A DNA stretch of 64,000 nucleotides from Burkholderia savannae (GCF_001524445.2 NZ_CP013418.1:2108001-2172000); one strand, 5' to 3'. Shown: positions 37,061-46,911, counted from the first letter of the stretch. Translations and numbers: made by a program. The notes: generated by a model not told the origin, from the sequence alone.

Positions 37061-38127
37061 GCGTGTCCTTGTCCGTGTCGAAGCGCCGAAGGACGCTGCG
37101 GGTCCCGCGGCACGAATTGCTGAAAGCGCACCGAGCCTTGCTCGCGCACCTCGAACGCGACGCCGTCGTCGCCGATCGAGAACAGCGCGGTCGCGAGCGT
37201 GTTCTCGTCGTCCGGATCGCGTGGATCGTCGCGATAGATCGGCAGGCCGTCGCCCGCGCGATCGGCAAGCACGCGCCACAGCGCGGACGCGTCGGCCGCG
37301 CCGCCGAGCGGCGGCAGCAACTGAGCGAGCCGCGCCTGCCGATCGGCGGACGACGCGGTGACGATCTGCGCTTCGCCGTCGCAGCCCGGGTGGATCAGAT
37401 GGTTCGCGTGGCCGTACACGCCGTCGACGTCGAGCGTCGACGTGCGCGCGACGCTCGCCTCGACGCTGACGACGCGCGCGTCGCCCGCGCAGCCGAGCGT
37501 GTGATGGAAGCCGCTCGCGCGCGGCGTATCGCGCAGCACGCGCAGCGCGCCGTCGAGCGACACCGCGTCGAGCACCGCGCGCGCGAGGATCATTCGCGGC
37601 ACGCCCGCCGCCGGGCGGCGGATGCGCACGTTGTTGATCGTCTGCACGAGCCCCGCGCGATTCACCGCGAACGTATGGCCCGGCAGCGAGCCCGGATAGT
37701 AGAAGCTGACGAAGCCCGGCTTGCCGTCGGGCCGCACGTCGACAAGCCTGCATTTGCCGCGCAGATGCGGATCGCCGTCCTCGTTGTGCGCGATCATCCG
37801 CTCGCGCGGCGTGCGCACCGCGAGCGTCGTGCAGCCGTCCGACGCGTTGTGGATCAGCTCGCCGCGGCAGTTCCAGACGAACACGTCTTCCGCACGCCAG
37901 CCGAGCCCGGCCGCGATCCCGTCGAGTTCGGCGACGAGCGCCGGAAACGCCGCCTCGGCCGCACGGCGCAGCTCGGCGACGAACGGATGGCCGCGCCAGC
38001 GCGCCACTGCGCGCCACGCGCTGCTCTGCGAGAAATACGCGTCCATCGCCGGCCGCGCGAGCTCGCCGAGCTGCCGGCCGATGTCATGCGGCGAACCCGT
38101 CACGACGGCGGGCGTGAGAAACTTCAT
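37057..38127 (-). CDS. C45-family acyltransferase/amidohydrolase (isopenicillin-N acyltransferase-like)
   Basis: The 356-residue Ntn-hydrolase has the probable self-cleavage site at Cys99 in NASDGCTTLAV, which would become the N-terminal nucleophile of the mature chain. Other family features are FVWNCRGELI, RMIAHNEDGDPHL and GFVSFYYPGSLPGHTF. Known relatives are fungal penicillin acyltransferase and bacterial enzymes that cut or form N-acyl bonds; the bacterial substrate is mostly unknown. It follows the importer ATPase by 12 bp and overlaps the aminotransferase by ATGA. Removing an acyl group from an imported N-acyl compound before transamination is a reasonable inference. Confidence 0.85.
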   Translation of the reverse strand: MKFLTPAVVTGSPHDIGRQLGELARPAMDAYFSQSSAWRAVARWRGHPFVAELRRAAEAAFPALVAELDGIAAGLGWRAEDVFVWNCRGELIHNASDGCTTLAVRTPRERMIAHNEDGDPHLRGKCRLVDVRPDGKPGFVSFYYPGSLPGHTFAVNRAGLVQTINNVRIRRPAAGVPRMILARAVLDAVSLDGALRVLRDTPRASGFHHTLGCAGDARVVSVEASVARTSTLDVDGVYGHANHLIHPGCDGEAQIVTASSADRQARLAQLLPPLGGAADASALWRVLADRAGDGLPIYRDDPRDPDDENTLATALFSIGDDGVAFEVREQGSVRFQQFVPRDPQRPSALRHGQGHA

Positions 38128-38139
38128 CGGTTGTCCTGA

Positions 38140-38868
38140 TCACGAAACGTGTTTGAGAAATTCCCTCAGGCGCGGCGTCGGCGGTTGATCGATCAGCGTC
38201 TTCGGATCGCCGTCCTCGGCGATGCCGCCCTGGTCCATGAACAGCAGGCGCGTGCCGACCTGCTTCGCGAAGCCGATCTCGTGCGTGACGACGATCATCG
38301 TCATGCCCTCGTTCGCGAGATCGCGCATCACCTTCAGCACTTCGTGGCGCAGCTCGGGATCGAGCGCCGACGTCGGCTCGTCGAACAGCATCAGCTTCGG
38401 CTTGATCGCGAGCGCGCGCGCGATCGCGACGCGCTGCTGCTGGCCGCCCGACAGCTCGGACGGATAGTGGTTCGCGCGCGCCTCGAGGCCGACTTTCGCG
38501 AGCAGCGCCACCGCCTGATCGCGCGCCTGCGCGCGCGACGCGCCGCGCACCTGGATCGGCCCGAACATCACGTTCTCGAGCGCGGTCATCTGCGGAAACA
38601 GATTGAACTGCTGAAACACCATGCCGGCTTCGAGCCGGATGTTGTGGATCACCGCGGCCTTGCCCTTCACGCTCTGCCCGTCGACGAGCAGATCGCCGCC
38701 CGTGATCTTCTCGAGCGCGTTGATGCAGCGAAGCATCGTCGACTTGCCCGAGCCCGACGGCCCAACGACGACCACGACCTCGCCCGCGTCGATGCGCAGG
38801 TTGATGTCCTTCAGCACCGGCACGTGGCCGAAGCTTTTCGACACGCTGCGGAATTCGACCATGCTCAT
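38140..38868 (-). CDS. Polar amino-acid ABC transporter ATPase (GlnQ/HisP type)
   Basis: This 242-residue ATPase has Walker [20 protein letters not shown]-loop [17 protein letters not shown], signature [16 protein letters not shown], Walker [15 protein letters not shown] and [10 protein letters not shown]. The RCINALE and QFNLFP stretches mark the PAAT (polar amino acid) subfamily. Start ATG at 38868 overlaps the permease stop; MVEF at 38862 is an alternative. It works with the permease and binding protein encoded just upstream. Confidence 0.94.
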   Translation of the reverse strand: MSMVEFRSVSKSFGHVPVLKDINLRIDAGEVVVVVGPSGSGKSTMLRCINALEKITGGDLLVDGQSVKGKAAVIHNIRLEAGMVFQQFNLFPQMTALENVMFGPIQVRGASRAQARDQAVALLAKVGLEARANHYPSELSGGQQQRVAIARALAIKPKLMLFDEPTSALDPELRHEVLKVMRDLANEGMTMIVVTHEIGFAKQVGTRLLFMDQGGIAEDGDPKTLIDQPPTPRLREFLKHVS

Positions 38869-39521
38869 AGGATACGCATCCTTTTCTCGACGAAGCGAAG
38901 CGTGAGCGTCATCACGCCGGTAAGCACGAGATAGATCGCGGCGACCGCGGTCCAGATCTCGACCGCCTGGAAGTTGCCGGCGATGATCTCCTGCCCCTTG
39001 CGCGTCAGTTCGCCGACACCGATCACGATGAACAGCGACGTATCCTTCAGGCTGACGATGCACTGATTGCCGAGCGGCGGAATGAGCCGCCGGAACGCGA
39101 GCGGCCCGACGATCTTCACGAGCACGCGCGGCATCGGCAATCCCATCGCGAGCCCGGCTTCCGTCAATCCTTTAGGAATAGAAAGCAGTGCGCCGCGCAC
39201 GACTTCGGCGAGATACGCGCCGGAGTTCAGCGTGATCGCGACGACCGCGGCCGTCAGCCCGTCGATTCGAATGTGCGCGAGCAGCGGCAGCGCGAAATAG
39301 AGGAACATCACCTGCACGACGATCGGCGTGCCGCGGATCAGTTCGATGTATACCTGCGCGAGCACGTTCAGCGCGGCGGGGCCGTACGCGCGAAACATGC
39401 CCGCGATCATGCCGACGAGAAAACCGCCCGCCAGCCCGAAGAACGCGATGAAAACCGTGAGCCGCACGCCGTCCATCAAGTCCGGCAATGCAGCCCATAT
39501 CGCTGACCAGTCGAATTGCAC
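38865..39521 (-). CDS. Polar amino-acid ABC transporter permease (GlnP/HisM type)
   Basis: The 218-residue protein has about five membrane helices. The conserved EAA loop near [20 protein letters not shown] contacts the ATPase, and [20 protein letters not shown] is characteristic of this permease family. With a single permease gene the channel is likely a homodimer. The ATG lies 64 bp after the binding-protein gene, and its stop overlaps the ATPase start. Confidence 0.93.
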   Translation of the reverse strand: MQFDWSAIWAALPDLMDGVRLTVFIAFFGLAGGFLVGMIAGMFRAYGPAALNVLAQVYIELIRGTPIVVQVMFLYFALPLLAHIRIDGLTAAVVAITLNSGAYLAEVVRGALLSIPKGLTEAGLAMGLPMPRVLVKIVGPLAFRRLIPPLGNQCIVSLKDTSLFIVIGVGELTRKGQEIIAGNFQAVEIWTAVAAIYLVLTGVMTLTLRFVEKRMRIL

Positions 39522-39585
39522 ATCCAGCTCCCGATTGAGTTCCGATCGACGCGGCGCGGCGCGCCGCGCCGGCGCGATTCATCGC

Positions 39586-40338
39586 TTAGGATTTCGGCGG
39601 CTCGGAGCCGAACCACTTCTTGTAGATCTTCGCGTAGCGGCCATCGGCCTTCATCTTCGCGAGCTCCGCGTTGACCTTCGCGACGAGCGGGCTGCCCTTC
39701 GGGAAGCCGATCCCGTACTTGTCGCCGCTCACCGGCGTGCCCGCGACCTTCACGTGCCCCTTGCCCTCGTTGTTCACGAAGAACAGCACGTTCGGCGTGT
39801 CGTGCATCGCGGCATCGACGCGGCCCGCCTCCAGCGCGAGATACGCCTGATCGATGTTCGGGAACTGGCGGATTTCCTTCGGCTTCAGGTGCGCCTTGAT
39901 CCAGTCGATCGTCGCGGTGCCCGTCTTCGCGGCGATCACCTTGCCGTTCAGATCGTCGATCGACTTGATCGTCGTGTTGCCCGTCTGGACCATCGCGGCG
40001 AGGCCGCTGTCATAGTACGGATCGGAGAAGTCGATCGCCTTCTTGCGCTCCTCCTTGATCGTCATTCCGGACAGCGCGACGTCGATGTTCTGCGTCTGCA
40101 GCGCCGGGATCAGGCCGGCGAAGTCCATCGGCTGGATCTTGTAGGCCCAGCCCGCGTCCTTCGCGATCTCGGCCCACAGATCGAGGTCGAAGCCGACGTA
40201 CTTGTCGCCCTGCTTGAACTCGAACGGCATGAACGAAGTATCGGTGCCGACGACGAGCTCCTTCGCATGCGCGCTCGCGAGGCTCGCGCCGGCAAGCGCA
40301 ACCGCGACGACTGTCTTGATGAACGAACGGCGTCCCAT
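39586..40338 (-). CDS. Amino-acid ABC transporter substrate-binding protein (GlnH/HisJ type)
   Basis: The 250-residue protein has a signal peptide (MGRRSFIKTVVAVALAGASL, cleavage at AHA|KELVV) and no lipobox, so it is free in the periplasm. The SBP_bac_3 fold shows in VGTDTSFMPFEFKQGDKYVG, GFDLDLWAEIAKDAG, ALSGMTIKEERKKAIDFSDP and KTGTATIDWIKAHL. The pocket residues suggest a polar amino acid or a derivative. It is the first gene of the operon running to 35113. Its AT-rich upstream sequence (about 40400-40500) is the probable promoter. Confidence 0.93.
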   Translation of the reverse strand: MGRRSFIKTVVAVALAGASLASAHAKELVVGTDTSFMPFEFKQGDKYVGFDLDLWAEIAKDAGWAYKIQPMDFAGLIPALQTQNIDVALSGMTIKEERKKAIDFSDPYYDSGLAAMVQTGNTTIKSIDDLNGKVIAAKTGTATIDWIKAHLKPKEIRQFPNIDQAYLALEAGRVDAAMHDTPNVLFFVNNEGKGHVKVAGTPVSGDKYGIGFPKGSPLVAKVNAELAKMKADGRYAKIYKKWFGSEPPKS

Positions 40339-41026
40339 GATTTCTCTTCTCCGCAGTGAGTGGCGATGCCCCGATCCGATCGGGGATTGGCGACGAACAC
40401 CAGCCGCACCGCAACACGCGATGTCGTGATTGTAAATCGTGCAACATGTGTTGTCACGACGGATGCTAAGCCGCCAAAAAAGAATGCAACAGGAATTTGC
40501 GTCGCGAGAAACCCTAGGTTTGCGGGGAGGCTGGCTGGCTCGGCAGGAAGAGCGGGCCGATGGCCGGGCGCGCCCGCCGATGCGCGCGCGGGACCGGGGG
40601 ATTCGGGTCGGGATCGGGGTCGGAGCGATTTGGCTCAGCGTAGGCGGCGCAACGGCGCGGCAAGCACGAGCAGCCGCACATGGAACATGAGGCCGCGGAG
40701 GCGGCCCGCCGTGCCGACGATGACGGATGGCCATGAGGGTACGGATCGCTCGTTGCGGCCTCGGAATTCAGATCGAATAGGAAGACGAAAAGCGCGAGAC
40801 GGAAAGCGGAAAGCGGAAAGCGGAAAGCGGAAAGCGGAAAGCGGAAAGCGGAAAGCGGAAAGCGGAAGCCTAAACTCGACATCGCCGCCGTGCCAAGCGA
40901 AATCGACGCCGAGACGGCGCGCCGCAATCATTTCGAACGGCGAACCGATTCACGTCGCGCTCGCGCGAGAGACGCGCCCCATCGCAAGCCGCTGCGCGAC
41001 GCACCGAAGCCCGCCGCGCACCGCGC
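40339..41026. other. Intergenic region with a heptanucleotide repeat
   Basis: 688 bp without a supportable gene. The first 160 bp are comparatively AT-rich and should hold the promoter of the amino-acid transporter operon. The rest is GC-rich and includes the tandem repeat at 40801-40866. Confidence 0.5.
40801..40866. repeat. Heptanucleotide tandem repeat (GGAAAGC), about nine copies
   Basis: Perfect 7 bp period over 66 bp in an intergenic region, a typical variable-number repeat of this Burkholderia group. Confidence 0.95.
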
Positions 41027-41734
41027 TCAACCGATCCGCCACGCCCCCGCACGCTCGAACGCCCGCCGCGCTTGCGCGAGCGTCGAGCGCGCCGCGCGCG
41101 CATCGCCCGCCACCTGCAGCAGCGCGCCGAGTTGCGAAGGCTCTTTCGCGAGCTCGCGCAGGATCGGCAGGATCGCCGTGCTGCCGTCGTCGCGCAGCCC
41201 GGCCGTCGCCGCTTTCGGCAGCGTGCGCCATGCCGGGTCGACGATCGCGCGGCACACCGCGAACGGCACGCCGCGCGCCGCCGCGAACGCGCCGGCGATG
41301 TGCGATTCCATGTCGACCGCGAGCGCGCCCTTCGCCCGATGCAGCGTTTCCTTCTCGCGCGCGTCGACGACGGGCGCGCCGACCGCCGCGACCGTGCCGC
41401 GCCGCGTGCGCGACGCGACCGGCGTGCCCGCGAGCGCGGCGACGATGCGCGCGCTCCACGCGGAATCGGTGTCGAGCACGCCGAACGGCCCGTCGACCGC
41501 ATCGGCGACGATCAGCGCGCCCGGCGCGAGATCGGGCGCGAGCCCGCCCGCCGTTCCGAAGCTGACGATGCCCGCGCAGCCGTGCGCGTCGGCCGCTTCG
41601 GCGAGCGCGCGCTCGAGCCGATCGGCGCGCGCCGCATAGGCCGCCTCGACGCCCGCGCCGCGCGCGATGCGCGCTTCGAACGCCATCCCGGCGACGGCGA
41701 TCACGGGCGCGGCCGACCGGCCGGAACTTGCCAT
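41027..41734 (-). CDS. hpnG: Hopanoid-associated phosphorylase HpnG
   Basis: The 235-residue protein belongs to the nucleoside phosphorylase family: VIAVAGMAFEARIARGAGV at the N-terminus, CAGIVSFGTAGGLAPDLAPG, and the substrate loop ALAVDMESHIAGAFAAARGV. HpnG removes adenine from adenosylhopane to give ribosylhopane in the route to extended (C35) hopanoids. It starts 6 bp after the squalene-hopene cyclase stop, so it is in the same operon and its role follows from that. A purine phosphorylase acting on nucleosides is the alternative if the context were ignored. Confidence 0.88.
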   Translation of the reverse strand: MASSGRSAAPVIAVAGMAFEARIARGAGVEAAYAARADRLERALAEAADAHGCAGIVSFGTAGGLAPDLAPGALIVADAVDGPFGVLDTDSAWSARIVAALAGTPVASRTRRGTVAAVGAPVVDAREKETLHRAKGALAVDMESHIAGAFAAARGVPFAVCRAIVDPAWRTLPKAATAGLRDDGSTAILPILRELAKEPSQLGALLQVAGDARAARSTLAQARRAFERAGAWRIG

Positions 41735-41740
41735 CGTCCG

Positions 41741-43723
41741 TTACATCCCGACCGTCACGCGCGTCGTGTTCGCGCGCTTCAGGTTGCGATAGCGGGCGAG
41801 CGCCCACAGCGGGAAGAACTTGCGGTAGCCGTGATAGCGCAGGTAGAACACGCGCGGGAAACCCGTTGCGGTGAAGCGCGTCTCGTCCCACAAGCCGTGC
41901 TCGCGCTGCGCGCCGAGCAGATGGTCGATCCCGCGCGCGACGGCCGGATTGTCGGCTTCGCCCGCCGCCATCAGGCCGAGCAGCGCCCACGCGGTCTGCG
42001 ACGACGTGCTCGGCGCACGCTCGTAGCCGCGATAGTTGAGCTTGTAGCTTTCGCCGTCCTCGCCCCAGCCGCCGTCCTGATTCTGGATCGACAGCAGCCA
42101 TTGCGCCGCACGCTTCACGCGCGGGTCGTCATGGCCGAGGCCCGCCGCGTTCAGCGCGCACAGCGCGGTCCACGTGCCGTAGATATAGTTCATCCCCCAG
42201 CGGCCGTACCAGCTGCCGTCCGGTTCCTGCTCCTTCAGGATGTAGTCGAACGCGCGGCGCGCGGGCTCGCTCGACGCGTTCGTCTCGCCGAGCTGCGCGA
42301 GCATCGACAGGCAGCGGCCCGACACGTCGGCAGTCGGCGGATCGAGCAGCGCGCCGTGATCCGAGAACGGAATGTTGTTCAGGTAGTACTGCGTATTCTC
42401 CGGCTCGAACGCGCCCCAGCCGCCGTCGCTGCTCTGCATGCCGACGACCCATTCGCGCGCGCGCGCGATCTGCTCGCGATACGCATCCGTCTGATCGAGC
42501 TTCGCGACGCGATCCATCGCCATCACGACGACCGCCGTGTCGTCGACGTCCGGATAGTGCGGGTTCGCGTACTGGAACGCCCAGCCGCCCGGACGCACGT
42601 GCGGACGGCGCGAGATCCAGTCGCCGCGCACGTCGAGAATCTGGCGCGGCACGAGCCAGTCGAGGCCGCGCACAGCCGCTTCGCGCGCACGCTCGTCGCC
42701 CGTTTCGAGGAGCGCGTGCGCGGCGAGCGACGTGTCCCAGACGGGCGACAGGCACGGCTGGCAATACGCCTCTTCTTCGCCGACGACGAGCAGCTTCTCG
42801 ATCGACTGGCGCGCGATCGCGCGGTTCGGATGATCTTCGGGATAGCCGAGCTCCGCGTACATCATCACCGCGTTCGCCATCGCCGGATAGATCGCGCCGA
42901 GGCCGTCCTCGCCGTTCAGGCGCTCGTCGACGAACGCGACCGCCTGCCGGATCGCGCGCTCGCGCGTGTAGCGGGGGAACAGGCCGTCGACGAGGCGCAG
43001 CACGCCGTCGACGGCGCGAAAGAACGCAAACCAGCCGGTTCTCTGGTGAGGCTGCTTCGGCAGCAGGCCCGTGTTGACGGGCGCGCTCTTGAACAGCTCG
43101 TCGATGCGCACGCCGCGCGGGTTCTTCGCGACCGGGCGCTTCGCGTTCAGCACGAGCAGCGGCACGATCACGGTGCGCGCCCAGTACGACACCTTCGACA
43201 GATGGAACGGGAACCACTGCGGCAGCAGCATCACTTCGACCGGCATCATCGGCACCGCGTACCACGGCACGACGCCGTACAGCGCGAGCTGAATCCGCGT
43301 GAACACGTTCGACATCTCCGCGCCGCCCATCGCGTGGATCGCGCGGCGCGCGCGCTGCATGTGCTCGGCGTTTTCGTCGTCGCCGATCACCTTCAGCGCG
43401 AAGTACGCCTTCACGCTCGCGCTGATGTTCGGCGCGCCGTCGGTGAACAGCGGCCAGCCGCCCTCCGGCTGCTGGATGCGGCGCAGATAGCGCGCGATCT
43501 TCTGCTCCAGCTCGACGTTCGGCTCCTCGCCGAGATAGTGGACGAGCAGCACGTATTCGGCCGGGATCGTCGAATCGGCTTCGAGCTCGTAGACCCAGTG
43601 GCCGTCCGCGTTCTGCGCGGCAAGGAGCGCGTCGGTCGCGCGCGCGACGGCGGCATCGAGGCCTTCCGCCACGGCGGGCGCGGCGGCTGCGTCGAGCGTC
43701 TGCATTTCGGTCATGTCGTTCAT
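41741..43723 (-). CDS. shc: Squalene-hopene cyclase
   Basis: The 660-residue protein has the full class II triterpene cyclase plan. The catalytic acid motif is DVDDTA (about residue 395). Several QW repeats are visible, such as QQPEGGWPLF, SSDGGWGAFEPEN and QNQDGGWGEDGESY. It turns squalene into hopene/hopanol at the inner membrane. The start at 43723 has AGAGGG upstream, and the sequence before it in the same frame is not protein-like. It is followed by hpnG after 6 bp. hpnD lies upstream after a 348 bp gap on the same strand. Confidence 0.96.
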   Translation of the reverse strand: MNDMTEMQTLDAAAAPAVAEGLDAAVARATDALLAAQNADGHWVYELEADSTIPAEYVLLVHYLGEEPNVELEQKIARYLRRIQQPEGGWPLFTDGAPNISASVKAYFALKVIGDDENAEHMQRARRAIHAMGGAEMSNVFTRIQLALYGVVPWYAVPMMPVEVMLLPQWFPFHLSKVSYWARTVIVPLLVLNAKRPVAKNPRGVRIDELFKSAPVNTGLLPKQPHQRTGWFAFFRAVDGVLRLVDGLFPRYTRERAIRQAVAFVDERLNGEDGLGAIYPAMANAVMMYAELGYPEDHPNRAIARQSIEKLLVVGEEEAYCQPCLSPVWDTSLAAHALLETGDERAREAAVRGLDWLVPRQILDVRGDWISRRPHVRPGGWAFQYANPHYPDVDDTAVVVMAMDRVAKLDQTDAYREQIARAREWVVGMQSSDGGWGAFEPENTQYYLNNIPFSDHGALLDPPTADVSGRCLSMLAQLGETNASSEPARRAFDYILKEQEPDGSWYGRWGMNYIYGTWTALCALNAAGLGHDDPRVKRAAQWLLSIQNQDGGWGEDGESYKLNYRGYERAPSTSSQTAWALLGLMAAGEADNPAVARGIDHLLGAQREHGLWDETRFTATGFPRVFYLRYHGYRKFFPLWALARYRNLKRANTTRVTVGM

Positions 43724-44071
43724 CGGTCCCTCTCTTATTGACGGCGCGCGCGCCCGGCGATCTTGCCCGGTCGAAGCGCGCGCCCGTTCGTCGCGGGCCG
43801 GCCTGCGGCCGTCCAAGCGCCCGCGAGCACCTGGTTCGACACGCGCGTACGCGTGCCGGGGGGTTGCATCCGCCGCGCGGGAGCCGCGCGGCGAACCGTC
43901 GGCACGATGCGCACGCCGCATCCGATCGTCATGCGCTGCGTGCGATCGGATCGGCGCCGCCCGTGTGCGGCGGCAAATGGCGATGCGGTGCGCGGCGCGC
44001 GCCGCCGTTCGAGCGTCGCGATGCGGCCCGACGGGCGTGCGCGGCCCGCATCGACGGTGTCCCGCATCGAA
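43724..44071. other. Gap between hpnD and shc
   Basis: 348 bp, GC-rich, open in several frames but without recognisable protein sequence or an obvious terminator. A separate shc promoter may lie here. Confidence 0.35.
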
Positions 44072-44920
44072 TCAGAACAGCGCGTAGCGCGCCGCGAGCA
44101 GCAGCATCCGCGCGCGCGGCTTGCGCAGCGGCGCGCGCGGCGGCGCGAAGCCGCGCGCCACCGCGGCTTCGAGAATCAGACGATACGCACCCGACATGAT
44201 GCGCGGCGCGCGAACCTGCGCACGCCGCGACATATCCATCACCGCATCGGCCTGCGCGAAGTGCCGCCGCGCGCGCTCGACGAGCGTCGTGCAGACGCGC
44301 GGCAGATTCGGATCGCGCGCGATCGTCTGCGGATCGGTGATCGCGATCCCTTCGCGCGTGAGCAGCTCGCGCGGCAGGTAGCAGCGGTTGATCGCCGCGT
44401 CGTCGTCGATGTCGCGCAGGATGTTCGTCAATTGCAGCGCGCGGCCGAGGTGGTGCGACAGCACGCGGCCGGGCTCGTCCGGCATCCCGAAAATCCTCAC
44501 CGATAGCCGGCCGGCCGAGCTCGCGACGCGGTCGCAATACAGGTCGAGCGTCTGTTCGTCGGGCGCGCAGATGTCCTCGGCGGCGTCCATCGCCATGCCG
44601 TCGATCATCGCGTGGAAGTCTTCGCGATGCAGACCGAACTTCCCGATCTCGCGCGCGAGCGGTGCGAGCGACGCGCGCGGCTTGCCCGCATAGCAGTCGT
44701 CGATGTCGGCGCGCCAGCGGTCGAGCTGCGCCGCGCGCTCGGCGCGCGGGCCGCCTTCGTCGGCGATGTCGTCGACCGCGCGGCAGAACGCATAGACCTG
44801 AAACATCGCGTCGCGCTGCTCCGCGGGCAGGATGCGCATCGCGAGATAGAAAGAGCTGCCCGATGTGGCGGCAGCGGCGTCGGTTTCGTTATCGTCCACG
44901 ACGGGATTGGAAACGGCCAA
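44072..44920 (-). CDS. hpnD: Presqualene diphosphate synthase HpnD
   Basis: The 282-residue head-to-head prenyl synthase has SGSSFYLAMRILPAEQRDAM near the N-terminus and the first Asp-rich site AFCRAVDDIADE. Then comes GRLSVRIFGMPDE, and the second Asp-rich site is LQLTNILRDIDDD. HpnD joins two farnesyl diphosphates to presqualene diphosphate. HpnC and HpnE normally complete squalene formation, but neither gene is in this window. No ATG fits the N-terminus. I take the TTG at 44920, giving MAVSNPVVDD, with GGAG seven bases before it. Confidence 0.88.
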   Translation of the reverse strand: MAVSNPVVDDNETDAAAATSGSSFYLAMRILPAEQRDAMFQVYAFCRAVDDIADEGGPRAERAAQLDRWRADIDDCYAGKPRASLAPLAREIGKFGLHREDFHAMIDGMAMDAAEDICAPDEQTLDLYCDRVASSAGRLSVRIFGMPDEPGRVLSHHLGRALQLTNILRDIDDDAAINRCYLPRELLTREGIAITDPQTIARDPNLPRVCTTLVERARRHFAQADAVMDMSRRAQVRAPRIMSGAYRLILEAAVARGFAPPRAPLRKPRARMLLLAARYALF

Positions 44921-44926
44921 GACGAG

Positions 44927-44930
44927 CTCC
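44927..44930 (-). promoter_or_regulatory. Ribosome-binding site that decides the TTG start of hpnD
   Basis: GGAG on the minus strand lies at good spacing before TTG at 44920. The next in-frame ATG is inside the conserved first helix region and would truncate the enzyme. Confidence 0.5.
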
Positions 44931-45398
44931 GCTATGGCGCCCTTGCGGGGCGATTGAAGAAGCCATGCCCGGCTGGGATGGTAAATGCGTGCGAGATGCG
45001 CGAACGATCGGCGCAGACAGGCACAAATTACCGGCGGGAAACCGGAATTGGGCGAGAGTATAGCAATCTTTAAGGGTCGCTGCCGCGCGGTTCGGCTGTC
45101 GAATACGGGCGGGCGGCGACGTGCGGCGGGTTCGTGGCGGGTTCTTGTCAATAGTGCGGCCAGTGGTTCGTTTTCGTTGACGATGCGGAACTGGATGGCT
45201 TGATGGAATAGGGGGCGCAAACGCGACGATGGCTGGGCGGTGGCGGCGGATTTCGTTTTCCGACGGCCTCGAATCGTCGGATTGGATATGGATTAATGGC
45301 TGTTCGAATTTAGTTGACGCCCTCTTTGGCGGATATGGTCCGCCCCCATCATTATTCGGCGGAATCCGTGCCTTTCTGCCGTCTGTTGCATTTCGATC

Positions 45399-45582
<184 letters not shown>

Positions 45583-45776
45583 TTGAGCGTACGCCATCCG
45601 GCACACGGTGCTCGGTAGCCCGCAATCCGCGCGGCGCCGAACGATCCGCCGTCGGCGCCCGCATGCCATATGCCCGCAACAAGATACTTTCTCGGGGCTC
45701 GATCAAACGCGACACCGCGCCGATTCCTCACTAAGATGGCGCTGGCTTACGATCAGCCACAAGAACCATGACCGAC

Positions 45777-45781
45777 AGGAG
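45777..45781 (+). promoter_or_regulatory. Ribosome-binding site supporting a TTG start for the hydrolase
   Basis: AGGAG lies six bases before TTG at 45788. No ATG lies between this site and the conserved hydrolase sequence FVLVHGAWHG. Confidence 0.55.
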
Positions 45782-45787
45782 ACAGAC

Positions 45788-46693
45788 TTGCCGACCGAAC
45801 CGCGCGACACCACCGCCGACCGCCGCGACCCCGCGGCCTCGTCCCCTCTGCCTTTCGTGCTCGTGCACGGCGCGTGGCACGGCGCATGGGCCTACGAACG
45901 GGTGATTCCCGCGCTCGCCGCGCACGGCCACGCGGCGCTCGCGCGCGATCTGCCCGCGCACGGCATCAACGCCCGCTTTCCCGCATCGTTCTTCCAGCGC
46001 CCGCTCGACGCCGCCGCGTTCGCGAGCGAGCCGTCGCCCGTCGCGGGCACGACGCTCGACGACTACGTCGACCACGTGCTGCGCACCGTCGATCAGGCTC
46101 GCGCGCTCGGTCACGAACAGGTCGTGCTGGTCGGCCACAGCATGGGCGGCATTGCGATCACGATGGCCGCCGAGCGCGCGCCCGAGAAAATCGCGAAGCT
46201 CGTCTACCTGGCTGCGTTCATGCCGACCGCGGGCACCACGGGCCTCGACTACGTGCGCGCGCCCGAGAACCAGGGCGAGATGCTCGCGCCGCTGATGATG
46301 GCGAGCCCGAAGGCGACGGGCGCGCTGCGGATGGACCCGCGCAGCGAAGACCCGGCGTACCGCGCGGCGGCGAAGCGCGCGCTCTGCGACGACGCCAGCG
46401 ACGCCGACCACACGGCGATCGGCCATTTGCTCAGTTGCGACGTGCCCGCGGCGCCGTTCGCGACGCGCATCGAGACGACGGCCGCACGGTGGGGCTCGAT
46501 CGAGCGTCACTACATCAAATGCCTGCGCGACCGGGTGTTGCTGCCCGCGCTGCAGCAGCGCTTCGTCGACGAGGCCGACGCGCTCGCCCCCGGCAACCGC
46601 ACGCGCGTGCACACGCTCGACAGCAGCCACTCGCCGTTCATCGCGCAGCCGCACGCCGTCGCCGATACGCTCGCCGCGATCGCGCGCGGCTGA
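45788..46693 (+). CDS. Alpha/beta-fold hydrolase, plant-esterase-like
   Basis: The 301-residue protein has the fold markers PFVLVHGAWHGAWAYERVIP (oxyanion region) and VLVGHSMGGIAITMAAE (nucleophile Ser). A C-terminal catalytic His lies in LDSSHSPFIAQP. The HGAWHGAW start and the HSPF end are typical of the methylesterase/hydroxynitrile-lyase group. The substrate is unknown. The protein starts at a TTG (MPTEPRDTT) with a good ribosome site. It is a single gene, with no operon partners in the same direction nearby. Confidence 0.85.
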   Translation: MPTEPRDTTADRRDPAASSPLPFVLVHGAWHGAWAYERVIPALAAHGHAALARDLPAHGINARFPASFFQRPLDAAAFASEPSPVAGTTLDDYVDHVLRTVDQARALGHEQVVLVGHSMGGIAITMAAERAPEKIAKLVYLAAFMPTAGTTGLDYVRAPENQGEMLAPLMMASPKATGALRMDPRSEDPAYRAAAKRALCDDASDADHTAIGHLLSCDVPAAPFATRIETTAARWGSIERHYIKCLRDRVLLPALQQRFVDEADALAPGNRTRVHTLDSSHSPFIAQPHAVADTLAAIARG

Positions 46694-46791
46694 CGCTCGC
46701 CGCCTCGCCGCTCACGCGCCGAAGCGGTGCGGCGCGCCGATCGCCTCGCTTCGTGCGCGCTGAAGCGTTTCTCGAGCGTATGCTGGTTGCC

Positions 46792-46911
46792 CGATTGATC
46801 GATTGATCGATTGATCGATTGATCGATTGGGCGATCGGGCGATCGGGCGATCGGGCGATCGGGCGATCGGGCGATCAGGCGATCAGGCGATCAGGCGATC
46901 AGGCGATCAGG
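46792..46911. repeat. Octanucleotide tandem repeat in three variants
   Basis: An 8 bp period runs through about four copies of CGATTGAT, six of CGATCGGG and five of CGATCAGG. It sits between the convergent hydrolase and GGDEF genes, so it could affect how their transcripts end. It contains many GATC sites. Confidence 0.93.
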
